A stretch of 64,000 bases of DNA from Yinghuangia sp045039925 (GTDB taxonomy: Bacteria > Actinomycetota > Actinomycetes > Streptomycetales > Streptomycetaceae), in NCBI GenBank assembly GCA_045039925.1, contig CP108400.1:1054001-1118000 (forward strand), in the 5' to 3' direction. The notes below the pieces were generated by a model. The model did not search any database. It was given only the letters and a program-made list of their open reading frames with translations, and was not told where the DNA came from. Shown piece after piece: positions 16,802-24,051 of the stretch. Each line of letters begins with the position of its first letter. Within the stretch, counting starts at the first letter, position 1. Both the position numbers and the translations under genes were made by a program.

Positions 16802-18379
16802 TCAGCGACGGGCGCGCAGGCGCTTGACCGCCACCCCGGCGGCGATCAGCCCTCCGGCGCCGAGCAGCGCCCACGCCCACACCGCGAGCCCCGGGCCGCC
16901 GTCCGAGCCGCCGCCCGCGGCGCTGGGAGTGCGGGCGGCCTGCGCGTTCGGCGTGGTCCCGGCGGACGGGGAGGGGTCGCTCGGCGGGGCCGGCTGCACG
17001 GACAGGGCCGGTTGCCCCTCGGCTTCGCGCGCCGGCGTGGAGGTGTCGGCGACGCGGATCGTGAACGTGTGGTCGCCGGGGTCGAGGGCCGTTCCGGTGA
17101 GCTTCCCGGTGAGCGGGTCGAGGGTGAACCCGGGCGGCAGCGCGTCGGCGGACCAGCGGTACGGCTGGATGCCGCCCTCGGCCTGCAACGTCGCCGTGTA
17201 CGGCTGTCCGACCAGCGCGGGCGGCAGGACGCTGGTGGTCACCGCGAGCCCCTTCGCCGGTGTCACCGAAGCGACGGGGGTCGCCTCGGAGTTGCCGACC
17301 GCGTTCACCGCGCGCACCTGGTACGAGTAGGCGGTGTCCAGCGTCAGCCCCTTGTCCGTGTAGACGAGCGTCGCCGCGCTCACCGTCGTGACGAGCGCGG
17401 GGCTCGGCTGCGGACCGCCCGAACGGTAGATCTGATAGCCCGTCAGCGGGCTGCCGCCGTCGTCCGCCGGGGGCATCCACGAGAGCACGGCCTCGGCGTC
17501 GCCGGGCGCCGCGGTCAACGTGCCGGGCGGACCGGGGATCGTGATGCCGACCGCGGTCAGCGTGACGGTGCGGCTGCCGCCGGGCATGTTGCCGTTGATG
17601 GTAAGCGTCCCGGTCACCGGCCCCCGCGCGGTCACCGAGGCCTGCACCGCGATGCTGCACCGGCCGCCGGCCGGCACGCGCGTGTTGGCCGCGCAGCTCG
17701 TCCCCGTGTTCTCCACCGCGAAGGGCGGGGTGGCGACGATCGAGGTCAGGCTCAGGGGTGCCGCCCCGCTGCTGGTGAAGGGGATGTTGCGGATCCCGGT
17801 GCCGGGAACGACCACCGGGCCGAAGTCGACGCCGGTGGGCAGGCCGTCGATGTCCCCGGAGGGGATGGTGAACACCAGGACCGCCCGGGCGGCGCCGGAG
17901 TTGGCGCCGGCCTGGGTCGCCGCGTCGGGGAAGACCGCGGTGTCGGGCGGGTACGTCACGAGCGTGGCGCCGCCCGCCGCGGACAGCCACGGTTCGGTGG
18001 AGCTGCCCCAGAAAGTGGTGGACACCGCGTCGATCGCGATCATGAAGACGTGCCCCGGGCGCAGCTTCCCGGACGCGCTCACGGCCGCCTTGCCGGTGGT
18101 GAGCGCGCCGGGCTTGCCGCCGAGGCCTTCGGCCGTGCCGTACAGCGACACCGACACCGAGACGGCGTCGCTCGGCACCGTGACGCTCGTGTAGCCGGAC
18201 TGCGTGACCTCGACGGTCTGTTCGGTGGTCGACGCGGCGGGCAGGAGGGCGGGCCGGGCGTCGGCGGGTGCCGTGCGGGCGGCCTCCGGCGGCGTCCCGG
18301 ATGCCGCGGCGGCAGGCGCGGCGGTGAGCAGCAGCGCGGCGGCGAGGAGCGCGGCCCGCTTGCGAACCCGTTCGACCAT
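16802..18379 (-). CDS. Secreted, C-terminally anchored protein with fibronectin type III and Ig-like domains
   Basis: 525 residues. A signal peptide (VRKRAALLAAALLLTAAPAA, ends near residue 27) precedes a beta-rich region (about 40-150). Next is an ASH/HYDIN-like domain (VDFGPVVVPGTGIRNIPFT, CSIAVQASV) and a fibronectin III domain (about 250-340, with GYQIYRSGG and YSYQVRAVNAVGNSEAT). A putative Ig module follows (QPYTATLQAEGGIQPYRWS, PPGFTLDPLTGKLTG), then a Ser/Pro linker and one membrane helix ending in RLRARR. It is probably displayed on the cell surface for adhesion or polymer binding. ATG at 18379 has GGGGGG upstream; an earlier in-frame ATG lacks a signal. Confidence 0.8.
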   Translation of the reverse strand: MVERVRKRAALLAAALLLTAAPAAAASGTPPEAARTAPADARPALLPAASTTEQTVEVTQSGYTSVTVPSDAVSVSVSLYGTAEGLGGKPGALTTGKAAVSASGKLRPGHVFMIAIDAVSTTFWGSSTEPWLSAAGGATLVTYPPDTAVFPDAATQAGANSGAARAVLVFTIPSGDIDGLPTGVDFGPVVVPGTGIRNIPFTSSGAAPLSLTSIVATPPFAVENTGTSCAANTRVPAGGRCSIAVQASVTARGPVTGTLTINGNMPGGSRTVTLTAVGITIPGPPGTLTAAPGDAEAVLSWMPPADDGGSPLTGYQIYRSGGPQPSPALVTTVSAATLVYTDKGLTLDTAYSYQVRAVNAVGNSEATPVASVTPAKGLAVTTSVLPPALVGQPYTATLQAEGGIQPYRWSADALPPGFTLDPLTGKLTGTALDPGDHTFTIRVADTSTPAREAEGQPALSVQPAPPSDPSPSAGTTPNAQAARTPSAAGGGSDGGPGLAVWAWALLGAGGLIAAGVAVKRLRARR

Positions 18380-18870
18380 GGTGTGGGGACCCCCCGTGGG
18401 CTGCGTCCGGAACCGGACGGCGTCGCAGCTCACGGTGTGCCCGGTCGGTCGTACGCGCGGATGTTAGCGCTGCGCGGCCGCGTCCGGGAGAGCGCGGGGC
18501 GCGGAGATCACCCGAACGACGGCCGCGTTGCGTGCAGGTGGGCGATTGCGCCGGTTTCGCACGGTCGGCGGGCCGCGGCGCGGGGTGCCCTCGCGGGTCG
18601 TTCCGGCTCGCGGACGGGTCCGCGTCCTAGCCCGGGTCAAGGGTCCGGGTCCGGACAAGGACCTGCCCGGTGACCAGCGGCCGACAGGGGTTGGAGGCCG
18701 GCCGGCAGTCACCGGGCAGGAGTTCTGAAAACGACGGACGGGGGCCTGTGGTTCCGGGCGTGCGAGTCCGATCTGTGGATCGGACCCGGGGAACCCGCCC
18801 CGTGGATCAGGTGGATCGGCGTGGATCCGCGTGGACCAGGGGCCCCGGCCGCGTGGGTCCGACCTGTGGG
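18380..18870. other. Intergenic region with inverted repeats and GTGGATC repeats
   Basis: 491 bases upstream of the surface-protein gene. It contains a perfect 13-bp inverted repeat (18662-18720), an 8-bp dyad GTCCGATC-TGTG-GATCGGAC (18766-18785), and at least four GTGGATC or GTGGACC words between 18775 and 18840. No open frame there has convincing coding character. Confidence 0.5.
18662..18720. repeat. Perfect 13-bp inverted repeat, 33-base spacer
   Basis: CCTGCCCGGTGAC (18662-18674) and GTCACCGGGCAGG (18708-18720) are exact inverted copies. The spacer also contains CGGCCG and GCCGGCCGGC. It may terminate the upstream minus-strand gene, act as a regulator site, or be a remnant of a palindromic element. 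Confidence 0.6.
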
Positions 18871-19299
18871 TCAGGACCCGTCGTGCGGCGGCCCGACGCG
18901 CAGGCCGCGGCCTCCGTCGAGATCGCCGTCGATGTCGTCGACGTCGGCGGTCCCGTCGGCGGATCCGATCGCGGACCCGGCGACGGATCCAGTGTCACCC
19001 CCGCGTGACGCCTCATCCGGCAATGCGGGCGGCGTGTCGCCTTCGAGCAGCCATTCGTCGCCGATCCGGCGCCAGCGCAGCGGCCCTTGTTCGCGCCACG
19101 GCTGATTGGCTGTCAGGTAGGCGTCCCAAAGAGCCACCTGGCGGCGCGCCCGTTCGGCCATGCCGCGGCGCTTGCGCTCCGGACGCGGACCGGTGGACTG
19201 CCAGTCGCGGCCGTCCCGGGAGTCCGCACCGAAGAGCGGGCCCAGCACCACCACGACCACGACAAAAGCTATGAGCAGACCAGCTGTTGCGTACTCCAT
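18871..19299 (-). CDS. Small single-pass membrane protein, unknown function
   Basis: 142 residues. An N-terminal hydrophobic helix (TAGLLIAFVVVVVVLGPLFG, residues 5-24) is followed by a basic juxtamembrane segment (RPERKRRGMAERARR). Then comes a compact module with RQVALWDAYLTANQPWREQG and PLRWRRIGDEWLLEGD, and an acidic Gly/Asp-rich tail. The ATG has GGGGAGG eight bases upstream, which supports a real gene. I do not recognise a named family. It may be co-transcribed with nothing: the next gene downstream starts about 490 bases later, beyond repeats. Confidence 0.65.
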   Translation of the reverse strand: MEYATAGLLIAFVVVVVVLGPLFGADSRDGRDWQSTGPRPERKRRGMAERARRQVALWDAYLTANQPWREQGPLRWRRIGDEWLLEGDTPPALPDEASRGGDTGSVAGSAIGSADGTADVDDIDGDLDGGRGLRVGPPHDGS

Positions 19300-19761
19300 G
19301 TTCCGTACCTCCCCACCACGTCGACCGAGGACTTCGCGGGGCCGCAGTCTGCGACGCGGTACGCGGCGCGGGCCGCGTACGCATCCCTCTGCCGGGGTTG
19401 CGGGCCGATACTCCGGATCGGCTCGCTCCCGCCCTCGGTCGACCCCAGTCTTGGCCTGCCGTCACCAAGATCAAAGGGCCAATCGTGCTCCGGTGGCCTG
19501 GGCCAATCCGGCGACTGGTCCGCAACGGGCAGGCCAATGTCGCCGGGCGGGCCGCCTGGCTCCAAGCCGAAGGCGAGTCCGACGGCCGCTCCGACGGTAC
19601 GGCGCAATACGGATGGATGGCCGGATCGCGCGGATGGGTCGCGCAGTTCGGCGTACGCGCGCCAGACCAGCACGCCATGGCCCGTGCGGAGGACTCCGTA
19701 CGGCCCGAAAACACCGGTCCGCCAGCGGCAGGGCTCGCCCGTCGGGCATCGTGGGTGCGTA
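19300..19761. other. Intergenic region, no convincing gene
   Basis: About 460 bases between the small membrane protein and the 6C RNA. One minus-strand frame (containing the words FGPYGVLRTGHGVLVW) has moderate coding bias but no ribosome binding site. Its stop overlaps the downstream start by 31 bases. Treat it as non-coding or a decayed gene. Confidence 0.4.
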
Positions 19762-19837
19762 GGATCTCCGAACCCGGGCAGACGATCGCCCGGGGGCCGA
19801 ACCCCCGCTGTCGGCTCCGCCGACCAGCGGGAGATCC
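19762..19837 (+). other. Predicted structured element upstream of 6C RNA
   Basis: GGATCTCC (19762-19769) pairs with GGAGATCC (19830-19837) around two hairpins: CCCGGGC/GCCCGGG (19773-19794) and an 11-bp bulged stem (19805-19830). The fold resembles a three-way junction 75 bases long. It could be the 5' part of the 6C transcript or a separate element. Confidence 0.4.
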
Positions 19838-19839
19838 GG

Positions 19840-19915
19840 CAGGCGCGCACCTCCCCCCAGCGCGCCGCCGGTATGGGGTGGGCCCGCAGACATTCCCCCC
19901 GTCTGCGGGCCCATC
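19840..19915 (+). ncRNA. 6C small RNA
   Basis: Two consecutive hairpins each carry a run of six cytosines in the loop, the defining feature of the actinobacterial 6C RNA (Rfam). The first stem GGCGCGC (19842-19848) pairs with GCGCGCC (19860-19866), with loop ACCTCCCCCCA. The second is a perfect 13-bp stem TGGGCCCGCAGAC (19879-19891) with GTCTGCGGGCCCA (19901-19913), loop ATTCCCCCC; it also looks like the terminator. In mycobacteria the C-rich loops bind G-rich ribosome binding sites of target mRNAs. A TAGGAT box lies near 19760-19765, but the true 5' end is unknown. It converges on the SDR gene 19985-20905. Confidence 0.85.
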
Positions 19916-19984
19916 TCTCGTTCCGGCGGCGGCCGTTGCGGGCCTGCCGGGGTGTCGCCGACGGCGCGCCGCGCCGCTCGCGCG

Positions 19985-20905
19985 TCAGTCCAACGGGAAC
20001 TTCTCGCCGACCAGTTCCTCGGACAGGGTCCACAGCCGGACGGCGGACTCCGGGTCGCGCGCCCACGCGGCGTGCTTGTCGCTGATACCGCAGTCCTCGG
20101 TGTAGACGCCGCCCACGTCCGCGAGTTCGGGCGCGGTCGCGGCCCACACCTGGGTCGCGGCGCCGGCCGGGACGGACTTCATGGCGGGCATGTCGGCGCG
20201 CGTGATCTTCGATTGCAGGGACGCGCCCTGCTCCTTGTTCATGTAGCGGCCGAGGTTGGTGCGGATCATGCCCGGGTGCACGGCGTAGGACCGCACTCCG
20301 CGCGGCGCGAGCCTGCGGTCCAGTTCCACGGTGAAGAGCACGTTGGCGGTCTTGGACTGGCCGTACGACTGCCACGGGTGGTACTCGGTGGTCTCGAAGT
20401 TCGGGTCGTCCCACCGGATGTCGCTCGCCAGGTGGCCCCCCGAGCTGAGGTTGACGACGCGCGCGGGCGCGCCGCGCAGGAGGGCGGGCACGAGCAGGTT
20501 GGTCAGCAGGAAGTGCCCGAGGTGGTTCGTCCCGAACTGCAACTCGAAGCCATCCGCGGTGCGCCCCAGCGGAGTTGCCATCACGCCCGCGTTGTTCACG
20601 AGCAGGTCGACGCGCTCGTGGCGGTCGAGCAGCCAGGCGGCGAAGGCGCGCACCGAGGCCAGGGAGGTCAGGTCGAGTACGCCCGCCTCCACCGACCTGC
20701 CCGGTCCCGCGACCGCGGCGACGGCCTCGGCGCCCTTCGCCTCGTCGCGCGCGGTCAGCACGACGTGCGCGCCGGCGCCCGCCAGCACCCGGGCGGTTTC
20801 CAGCCCGAGTCCGGAGGTCGCGCCGGTGACGACGGCGGTCCGTCCGGTGAGGTCGATTCCGGCGATGACCTCGTCGGTGGTGGTTTCGGGTCCGTACGCG
20901 GGCAT
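19985..20905 (-). CDS. SDR family oxidoreductase (retinol dehydrogenase-like)
   Basis: 306 residues. TGATSGLG (about 27-34) is the cofactor motif, and TARDEAKG after strand 2 favours NADP(H). LVNNAGVM, then LQFGTNHLGHFLLT, VNLSSGGH with the catalytic Ser, YGQSK (Tyr-Lys) and VHPGMIRTNLGR follow. This matches the light-dependent protochlorophyllide/retinol dehydrogenase-like subgroup common in actinomycetes. Substrate is unknown. ATG has AGGAG six bases upstream. It is divergent from the FabG-like gene, 142 bases apart, and its transcript runs into the 6C RNA terminator. Confidence 0.87.
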   Translation of the reverse strand: MPAYGPETTTDEVIAGIDLTGRTAVVTGATSGLGLETARVLAGAGAHVVLTARDEAKGAEAVAAVAGPGRSVEAGVLDLTSLASVRAFAAWLLDRHERVDLLVNNAGVMATPLGRTADGFELQFGTNHLGHFLLTNLLVPALLRGAPARVVNLSSGGHLASDIRWDDPNFETTEYHPWQSYGQSKTANVLFTVELDRRLAPRGVRSYAVHPGMIRTNLGRYMNKEQGASLQSKITRADMPAMKSVPAGAATQVWAATAPELADVGGVYTEDCGISDKHAAWARDPESAVRLWTLSEELVGEKFPLD

Positions 20906-21047
20906 GGCTGCTCCTCAGATGCTTGACTCAATCACGCACTATGCGCCACCGGCCTTCTCCTGACAAGGCATCAGTAGTCTGATCCAGCAAGTCCGCTGGT
21001 TCGAACGCCGGGACGCGACGGGTCGCCGGCACAACAGGAGGACGGCC

Positions 21048-21785
21048 ATGCTCGAAGGACGCGGTGCGGTGGTCACGGGGGCGGCGCAAGGGATCGGCCT
21101 GGAGATCGCGCGGGTCTTCTGCGCGAACGGCGCGCGCGTCGTGCTCGGCGACCGGGACGGCGACGCGGCGCGCGCCGCCGCCGAAGGGCTCGTCGCCCAA
21201 GGCGGCAGCGCGGTCGGGGCGGCCTGCGACGTGACGGTGCCCGAACAGGTGGACGCCCTGGTGCGCACGTGCGTCGAGACGTACGGCGCCCTCGACATCT
21301 TCGTCAACAACGCCGGGGTGACGCGCGACGCGACCCTGCGCAAGATGACGATCGAGGACTTCGACACGGTGATCGACGTGCACCTCAAGGGCACGTGGCT
21401 CGGCACCCGGGCGGCGTCGCTGGTGATGCGCGAGCAGGGCCGCGGCGCGATCGTCAACATCTCGTCGCTGTCCGGCAAGATCGGCCTGCCCGGACAGACC
21501 AACTACAGCGCCGCGAAGGCCGGGATCGTCGGCCTGACCAAGGCCGCCGCGAAGGAGCTCGCCCACCTCGGGGTACGCGTCAACGCGGTGCAGCCCGGCC
21601 TCATCCGCACCGCGATGACCGAGGCGATGCGGCCGGACATCTGGGACGCCAAGGAGCGCGAAGTCCCCTTGCAGCGCGCGGGCGAGCCGGTCGAGGTGGC
21701 GAACGCGGTGCTCTTCCTCGCCTCGGACCTGGCGAGCTACATCACCGGCACGGTCGTCGAGGTGACCGGCGGCCGCGGCATGTGA
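21048..21785 (+). CDS. FabG-like 3-oxoacyl reductase (SDR)
   Basis: 245 residues, classic FabG size. TGAAQGIG (10-17), LGDRDGD, NNAGVTRDATL, NISSLSGKIG with catalytic Ser, YSAAKAG with Tyr-Lys, and VQPGLIRTAMTE match the FabG/3-hydroxyacyl dehydrogenase group. It likely reduces or oxidises a beta-oxo/hydroxyacyl thioester. As it stands alone without other fatty acid synthesis genes, it is probably a specialised paralogue. AGGAGG precedes the ATG by seven bases. It converges on the methionine aminopeptidase gene with a strong hairpin between. Confidence 0.87.
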   Translation: MLEGRGAVVTGAAQGIGLEIARVFCANGARVVLGDRDGDAARAAAEGLVAQGGSAVGAACDVTVPEQVDALVRTCVETYGALDIFVNNAGVTRDATLRKMTIEDFDTVIDVHLKGTWLGTRAASLVMREQGRGAIVNISSLSGKIGLPGQTNYSAAKAGIVGLTKAAAKELAHLGVRVNAVQPGLIRTAMTEAMRPDIWDAKEREVPLQRAGEPVEVANAVLFLASDLASYITGTVVEVTGGRGM

Positions 21786-21798
21786 CACGGACCGGGGA

Positions 21799-21825
21799 CC
21801 CGCGGTCGGCATCGCCGACCGCGGG
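21799..21825. terminator. Bidirectional terminator hairpin
   Basis: CCCGCGGTCGGC (21799-21810) and GCCGACCGCGGG (21814-21825) form a perfect 12-bp stem with a 3-base loop, between the convergent FabG-like and map genes. Confidence 0.7.
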
Positions 21826-21876
21826 CTCGCGGGTCTGCGGAGCCTGCGGGGTCTGCCGACCCGCGGACCTGCGGGT

Positions 21877-22641
21877 CTATGCGGTCAGCACCAACGGACC
21901 GTCCGCGGTGACGGCCACCGTGTGCTCGAAGTGCGCGGCTCGCGACCCGTCGGCGGTCGCGAGCGACCAGCCGTCCGGCAGCAGGCGGTACGCGTCGCCG
22001 CCGCTCTCCAGGAACATCGGCTCCAACGCCAGCACCAGGCCCTCGCGCAGCCGGTAACCGCGCCCGGGCCGCCCGTGGTTCGGCACGTGCGGATCCTCGT
22101 GCAGTTCGGTGCCGACGCCGTGTCCGCCGTGGTGGCGGAGGACCCCGTACCCGTACGCCGCGGCCACCTCCTGCACGGCGTACCCCAGATCACCCAGCCT
22201 GCCGCCCGGCACCATCGCGGCCACGGCGGCGTCGAGTGCGGCGCGCGTGGCCTCGCACAGGCGCTCGCCGGCAGCGTCGGCGGTCCCCACCGCGACGGTG
22301 GTGGCCGCGTCCGCGTGGTAGCCGCCCACGACGGCGCCCGCGTCGATGGACAGCAGCTGCCCCGACCGCAGCACGTGCCGGTTCGGGACCCCGTGCACCA
22401 CCACGTCGTCGACGGACAGGCACAGCACGCCCGGGAACGGCGGCACGTCGCGGTGCGGCCGTTGACCGAGGAACGAGGGCTTGGCCCCGGCTTCCCGGAT
22501 CACCCGGGCGGCGACCTCGTCCAGCTCCTGGAGCGTGACACCGGGCCGCGCCGCCTCCGCGACCGTGCGCAGCGTGTCGGCGACGACGCGCCCCGCCTCG
22601 CGCATCAGCTCCAGCTCGGCCGCGCTCTTGAGTGACACCAT
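21877..22641 (-). CDS. map: Type I methionine aminopeptidase
   Basis: 254 residues, the size of a minimal type Ia enzyme without an N-terminal zinc extension. All five metal ligands are visible: Asp in LSIDAGA, Asp in HADAATT, His in HHGGHGVG, Glu in LALEPM and Glu in FEHTVAV. It removes the initiator methionine from nascent proteins. Actinomycetes carry several map paralogues. This one is not in the usual ribosomal/adk context but faces an XRE regulator across tandem iterons, so it may be a conditional copy. ATG at 22641 has GGAGAGG ten bases upstream; the in-frame extension upstream is non-coding. Confidence 0.9.
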   Translation of the reverse strand: MVSLKSAAELELMREAGRVVADTLRTVAEAARPGVTLQELDEVAARVIREAGAKPSFLGQRPHRDVPPFPGVLCLSVDDVVVHGVPNRHVLRSGQLLSIDAGAVVGGYHADAATTVAVGTADAAGERLCEATRAALDAAVAAMVPGGRLGDLGYAVQEVAAAYGYGVLRHHGGHGVGTELHEDPHVPNHGRPGRGYRLREGLVLALEPMFLESGGDAYRLLPDGWSLATADGSRAAHFEHTVAVTADGPLVLTA

Positions 22642-22673
22642 GCCCGCTTCCCCTCTCCTGGGATTCTTATCCT

Positions 22674-22747
22674 GGCCAAACAATACACACCAAAGAATAC
22701 ACACCAAAGAATGCGCGCCAAACAAGGCAGGCCATATAATCGTGGGC
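22674..22747. promoter_or_regulatory. Tandem 14-bp iterons and divergent promoters (map / XRE)
   Basis: Three adjacent 14-bp units AATACACACCAAAG (22682-22695), AATACACACCAAAG (22696-22709) and AATGCGCGCCAAAC (22710-22723) follow a partial unit GGCCAAAC (22674-22681). TATAAT (22735-22740) lies 7 bases before the XRE ATG, giving a leaderless transcript. On the minus strand TTGGTG and TAAGAA, 18 bases apart, could drive map. The iterons cover both -35 regions. Confidence 0.7.
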
Positions 22748-23023
22748 ATGGTGCGCACCCCTCTTACCGACGAACAGCGGGACCGCGGCCGCGTGCTCGG
22801 CCAGGCACTGCGCGAGGCCCGCGGGCGACGCAGTGCGGCATGGGTCTCGGCGGAGTCCGGCGTCCCGCTCGACACGCTGCGCAAGATCGAGCGCGGAGCG
22901 GTCTCGATGCCGGCCTTCTTCACCATCGCGCAGCTGGCGCGCGTGCTGGAACTGGACCTGTCCGCTCTTGCCACGGAGTTGCTGGCTCCGGAAGAGGAGA
23001 CAGAGCACGCCGGCGCGGCTTAG
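22748..23023 (+). CDS. XRE-type helix-turn-helix regulator (small)
   Basis: 91 residues, almost entirely one Cro/C1-type domain. RGRVLGQALREARGRRS (helix 1), AAWVSAESGVPLDTLRKIER (helix 2-3 with recognition helix) and FFTIAQLARVLELDLSALA (helices 4-5) are visible. The transcript is predicted to be leaderless, since a perfect TATAAT ends 7 bases before ATG. It is divergent from map, and tandem 14-bp repeats lie between them. It probably controls itself and map by binding these iterons. Binding is inferred from position only. Confidence 0.8.
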   Translation: MVRTPLTDEQRDRGRVLGQALREARGRRSAAWVSAESGVPLDTLRKIERGAVSMPAFFTIAQLARVLELDLSALATELLAPEEETEHAGAA

Positions 23024-23426
23024 ACACGGCCTGGCAGTCCCCGGTGCGGCGCGTGCGGCGGGCGTCCGGGGTGGCGGTCGGCGGCGGCCGTCGGTCGCTC
23101 GGCCGTTCGGTGGATTGGTGAAGGGTCAACAGTCTTTCGGCGCGGCGGCCCGTGACCTCCGCCGTATGCGCCGCGTTGTGTGCGATAGAGGCCGCTCCCC
23201 CGGGCGGCACGCCGGCTTCGGAGGTGCGGGTGGTCGCTCGACGTGCAGCCACCGTACGGCTCCCCGCGCGGGCGACCGGGCGGATCGGCGGACGGCGCGG
23301 CGCACGAACCACGGCGCGCGCCGCCGGAGCCAGGCGCTCCGACGACGCGCGGTCGGGACCGGGCGCGTCCGGTCCGGTGGCGCGGTACGGTCCGCGAGGG
23401 TCGGTCGCGGTTCCGCGGTCGGCCGG
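23024..23426. other. Intergenic region, nothing recognised
   Basis: 403 bases between the XRE gene and a convergent small secreted peptide gene. I see no RNA gene, no strong hairpin and no frame with convincing coding bias. Confidence 0.4.
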
Positions 23427-23627
23427 TCAGGCGAACGTGACGGTTCCCGGCATGGTCCACAGCGGGCCGGGGAAAGGCAGAGCGAAGTAGGCCGGGATGA
23501 ACCGGTCCGGCACGCGTGGCACGCGCGGGATCTGCGCGGCCCGCGCCGCCGGGACGTACAACGACGCCATCGAGCCGAAGAACACCGCGACGGCCATGAC
23601 GGCTGCCCGCCGGAATCCGAACCTCAT
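23427..23627 (-). CDS. Small secreted peptide, unknown function
   Basis: 66 residues. An N-terminal signal peptide (FRRAAVMAVAVFFGSMASL) is followed by a likely cleavage at PAARAA. The predicted mature part is only ~35 residues, with repeated IPRVPRVP and several aromatic and proline residues (FIPAYFALPFPGPLW). GGAGG lies ten bases before ATG, which supports expression. I know of no family. Secreted small proteins of this kind can be morphogens, inhibitors or structural peptides, but the sequence gives no decision. It stands alone, convergent with the XRE gene. Confidence 0.55.
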   Translation of the reverse strand: MRFGFRRAAVMAVAVFFGSMASLYVPAARAAQIPRVPRVPDRFIPAYFALPFPGPLWTMPGTVTFA

Positions 23628-24041
23628 ACCTGCTTCGCCTCCTCGTCCAGCAGCGCCGGTCCACCGGGGACGCCGACGCTGTAACCCGTCACCCCGCGTG
23701 ACGGCGGCTTGACTCTAGGGTTTTGTCGACGTTGTTCCGCGCAGGATTGCGCCGCACGGGTGAACTCCGGTGCCCCGAAAGGCCCCAGGACACGCAAGTT
23801 CACTCCGACGAGGGAAAGGCGTGCGCCCGTACGCGCCGGGGCGCACCCCGGTACGGCGGCAGACCCGCGGACGCGCAGGTCGGGCGTACGTCGGCCGCGG
23901 ACCGCGGCGCGCCTCACCCGGATGCGCCACGCGTACGGGTGAACCGCGGGCCGGATCCGGGGGAACCGGGTGCTGTTTCCGGAGAACAGGCATGGCCGTC
24001 CGTTCGGTTGGGCAAAGATCGTCGGTCAATTGCCCTAAACC
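23628..24041. other. Intergenic region upstream of the deacetylase
   Basis: 414 bases between divergent genes. TTGACT occurs at 23710-23715. I looked for a c-di-AMP (ydaO-type) riboswitch, often found before cell-wall enzymes in streptomycetes, but its 3' signature CCGAACCCG...CAGCTAACC is absent. Nothing firm is called. Confidence 0.35.
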
Positions 24042-24051
24042 GGAGGTGATC
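24042..24051 (+). promoter_or_regulatory. Perfect 10-base Shine-Dalgarno sequence
   Basis: GGAGGTGATC is fully complementary to the 16S rRNA 3' end. It includes the GTG (24046-24048) that would otherwise be read as the start codon. The codon at best spacing downstream is ACG (24055-24057). Confidence 0.6.

Noticed and set aside
13917..17990. A 1357-codon open frame on the minus strand
   Set aside because: It is antisense or out of frame to helD and the fibronectin-III gene; the protein is Arg/Ala/Gly-rich with no motif. Long spurious frames are normal at this GC content.
19269..19680. Minus-strand frame with words such as FGPYGVLRTGHGVLVW
   Set aside because: Moderate coding bias but no start signal, and its end overlaps the next start by 31 bases.
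19762..19837. tRNA-like 76-base fold (8-bp closing stem)
   Set aside because: No T-arm 3' strand and no anticodon arm of correct size; better explained as a separate structured element.
23152..23490. 112-codon plus-strand frame
   Set aside because: No ribosome binding site, Arg/Ala/Gly composition, and it overlaps the better-supported secreted peptide gene.
23628..24041. c-di-AMP riboswitch before the polysaccharide deacetylase
   Set aside because: Some GGTGAACC-like words occur, but the conserved 3' core of the ydaO motif is missing.
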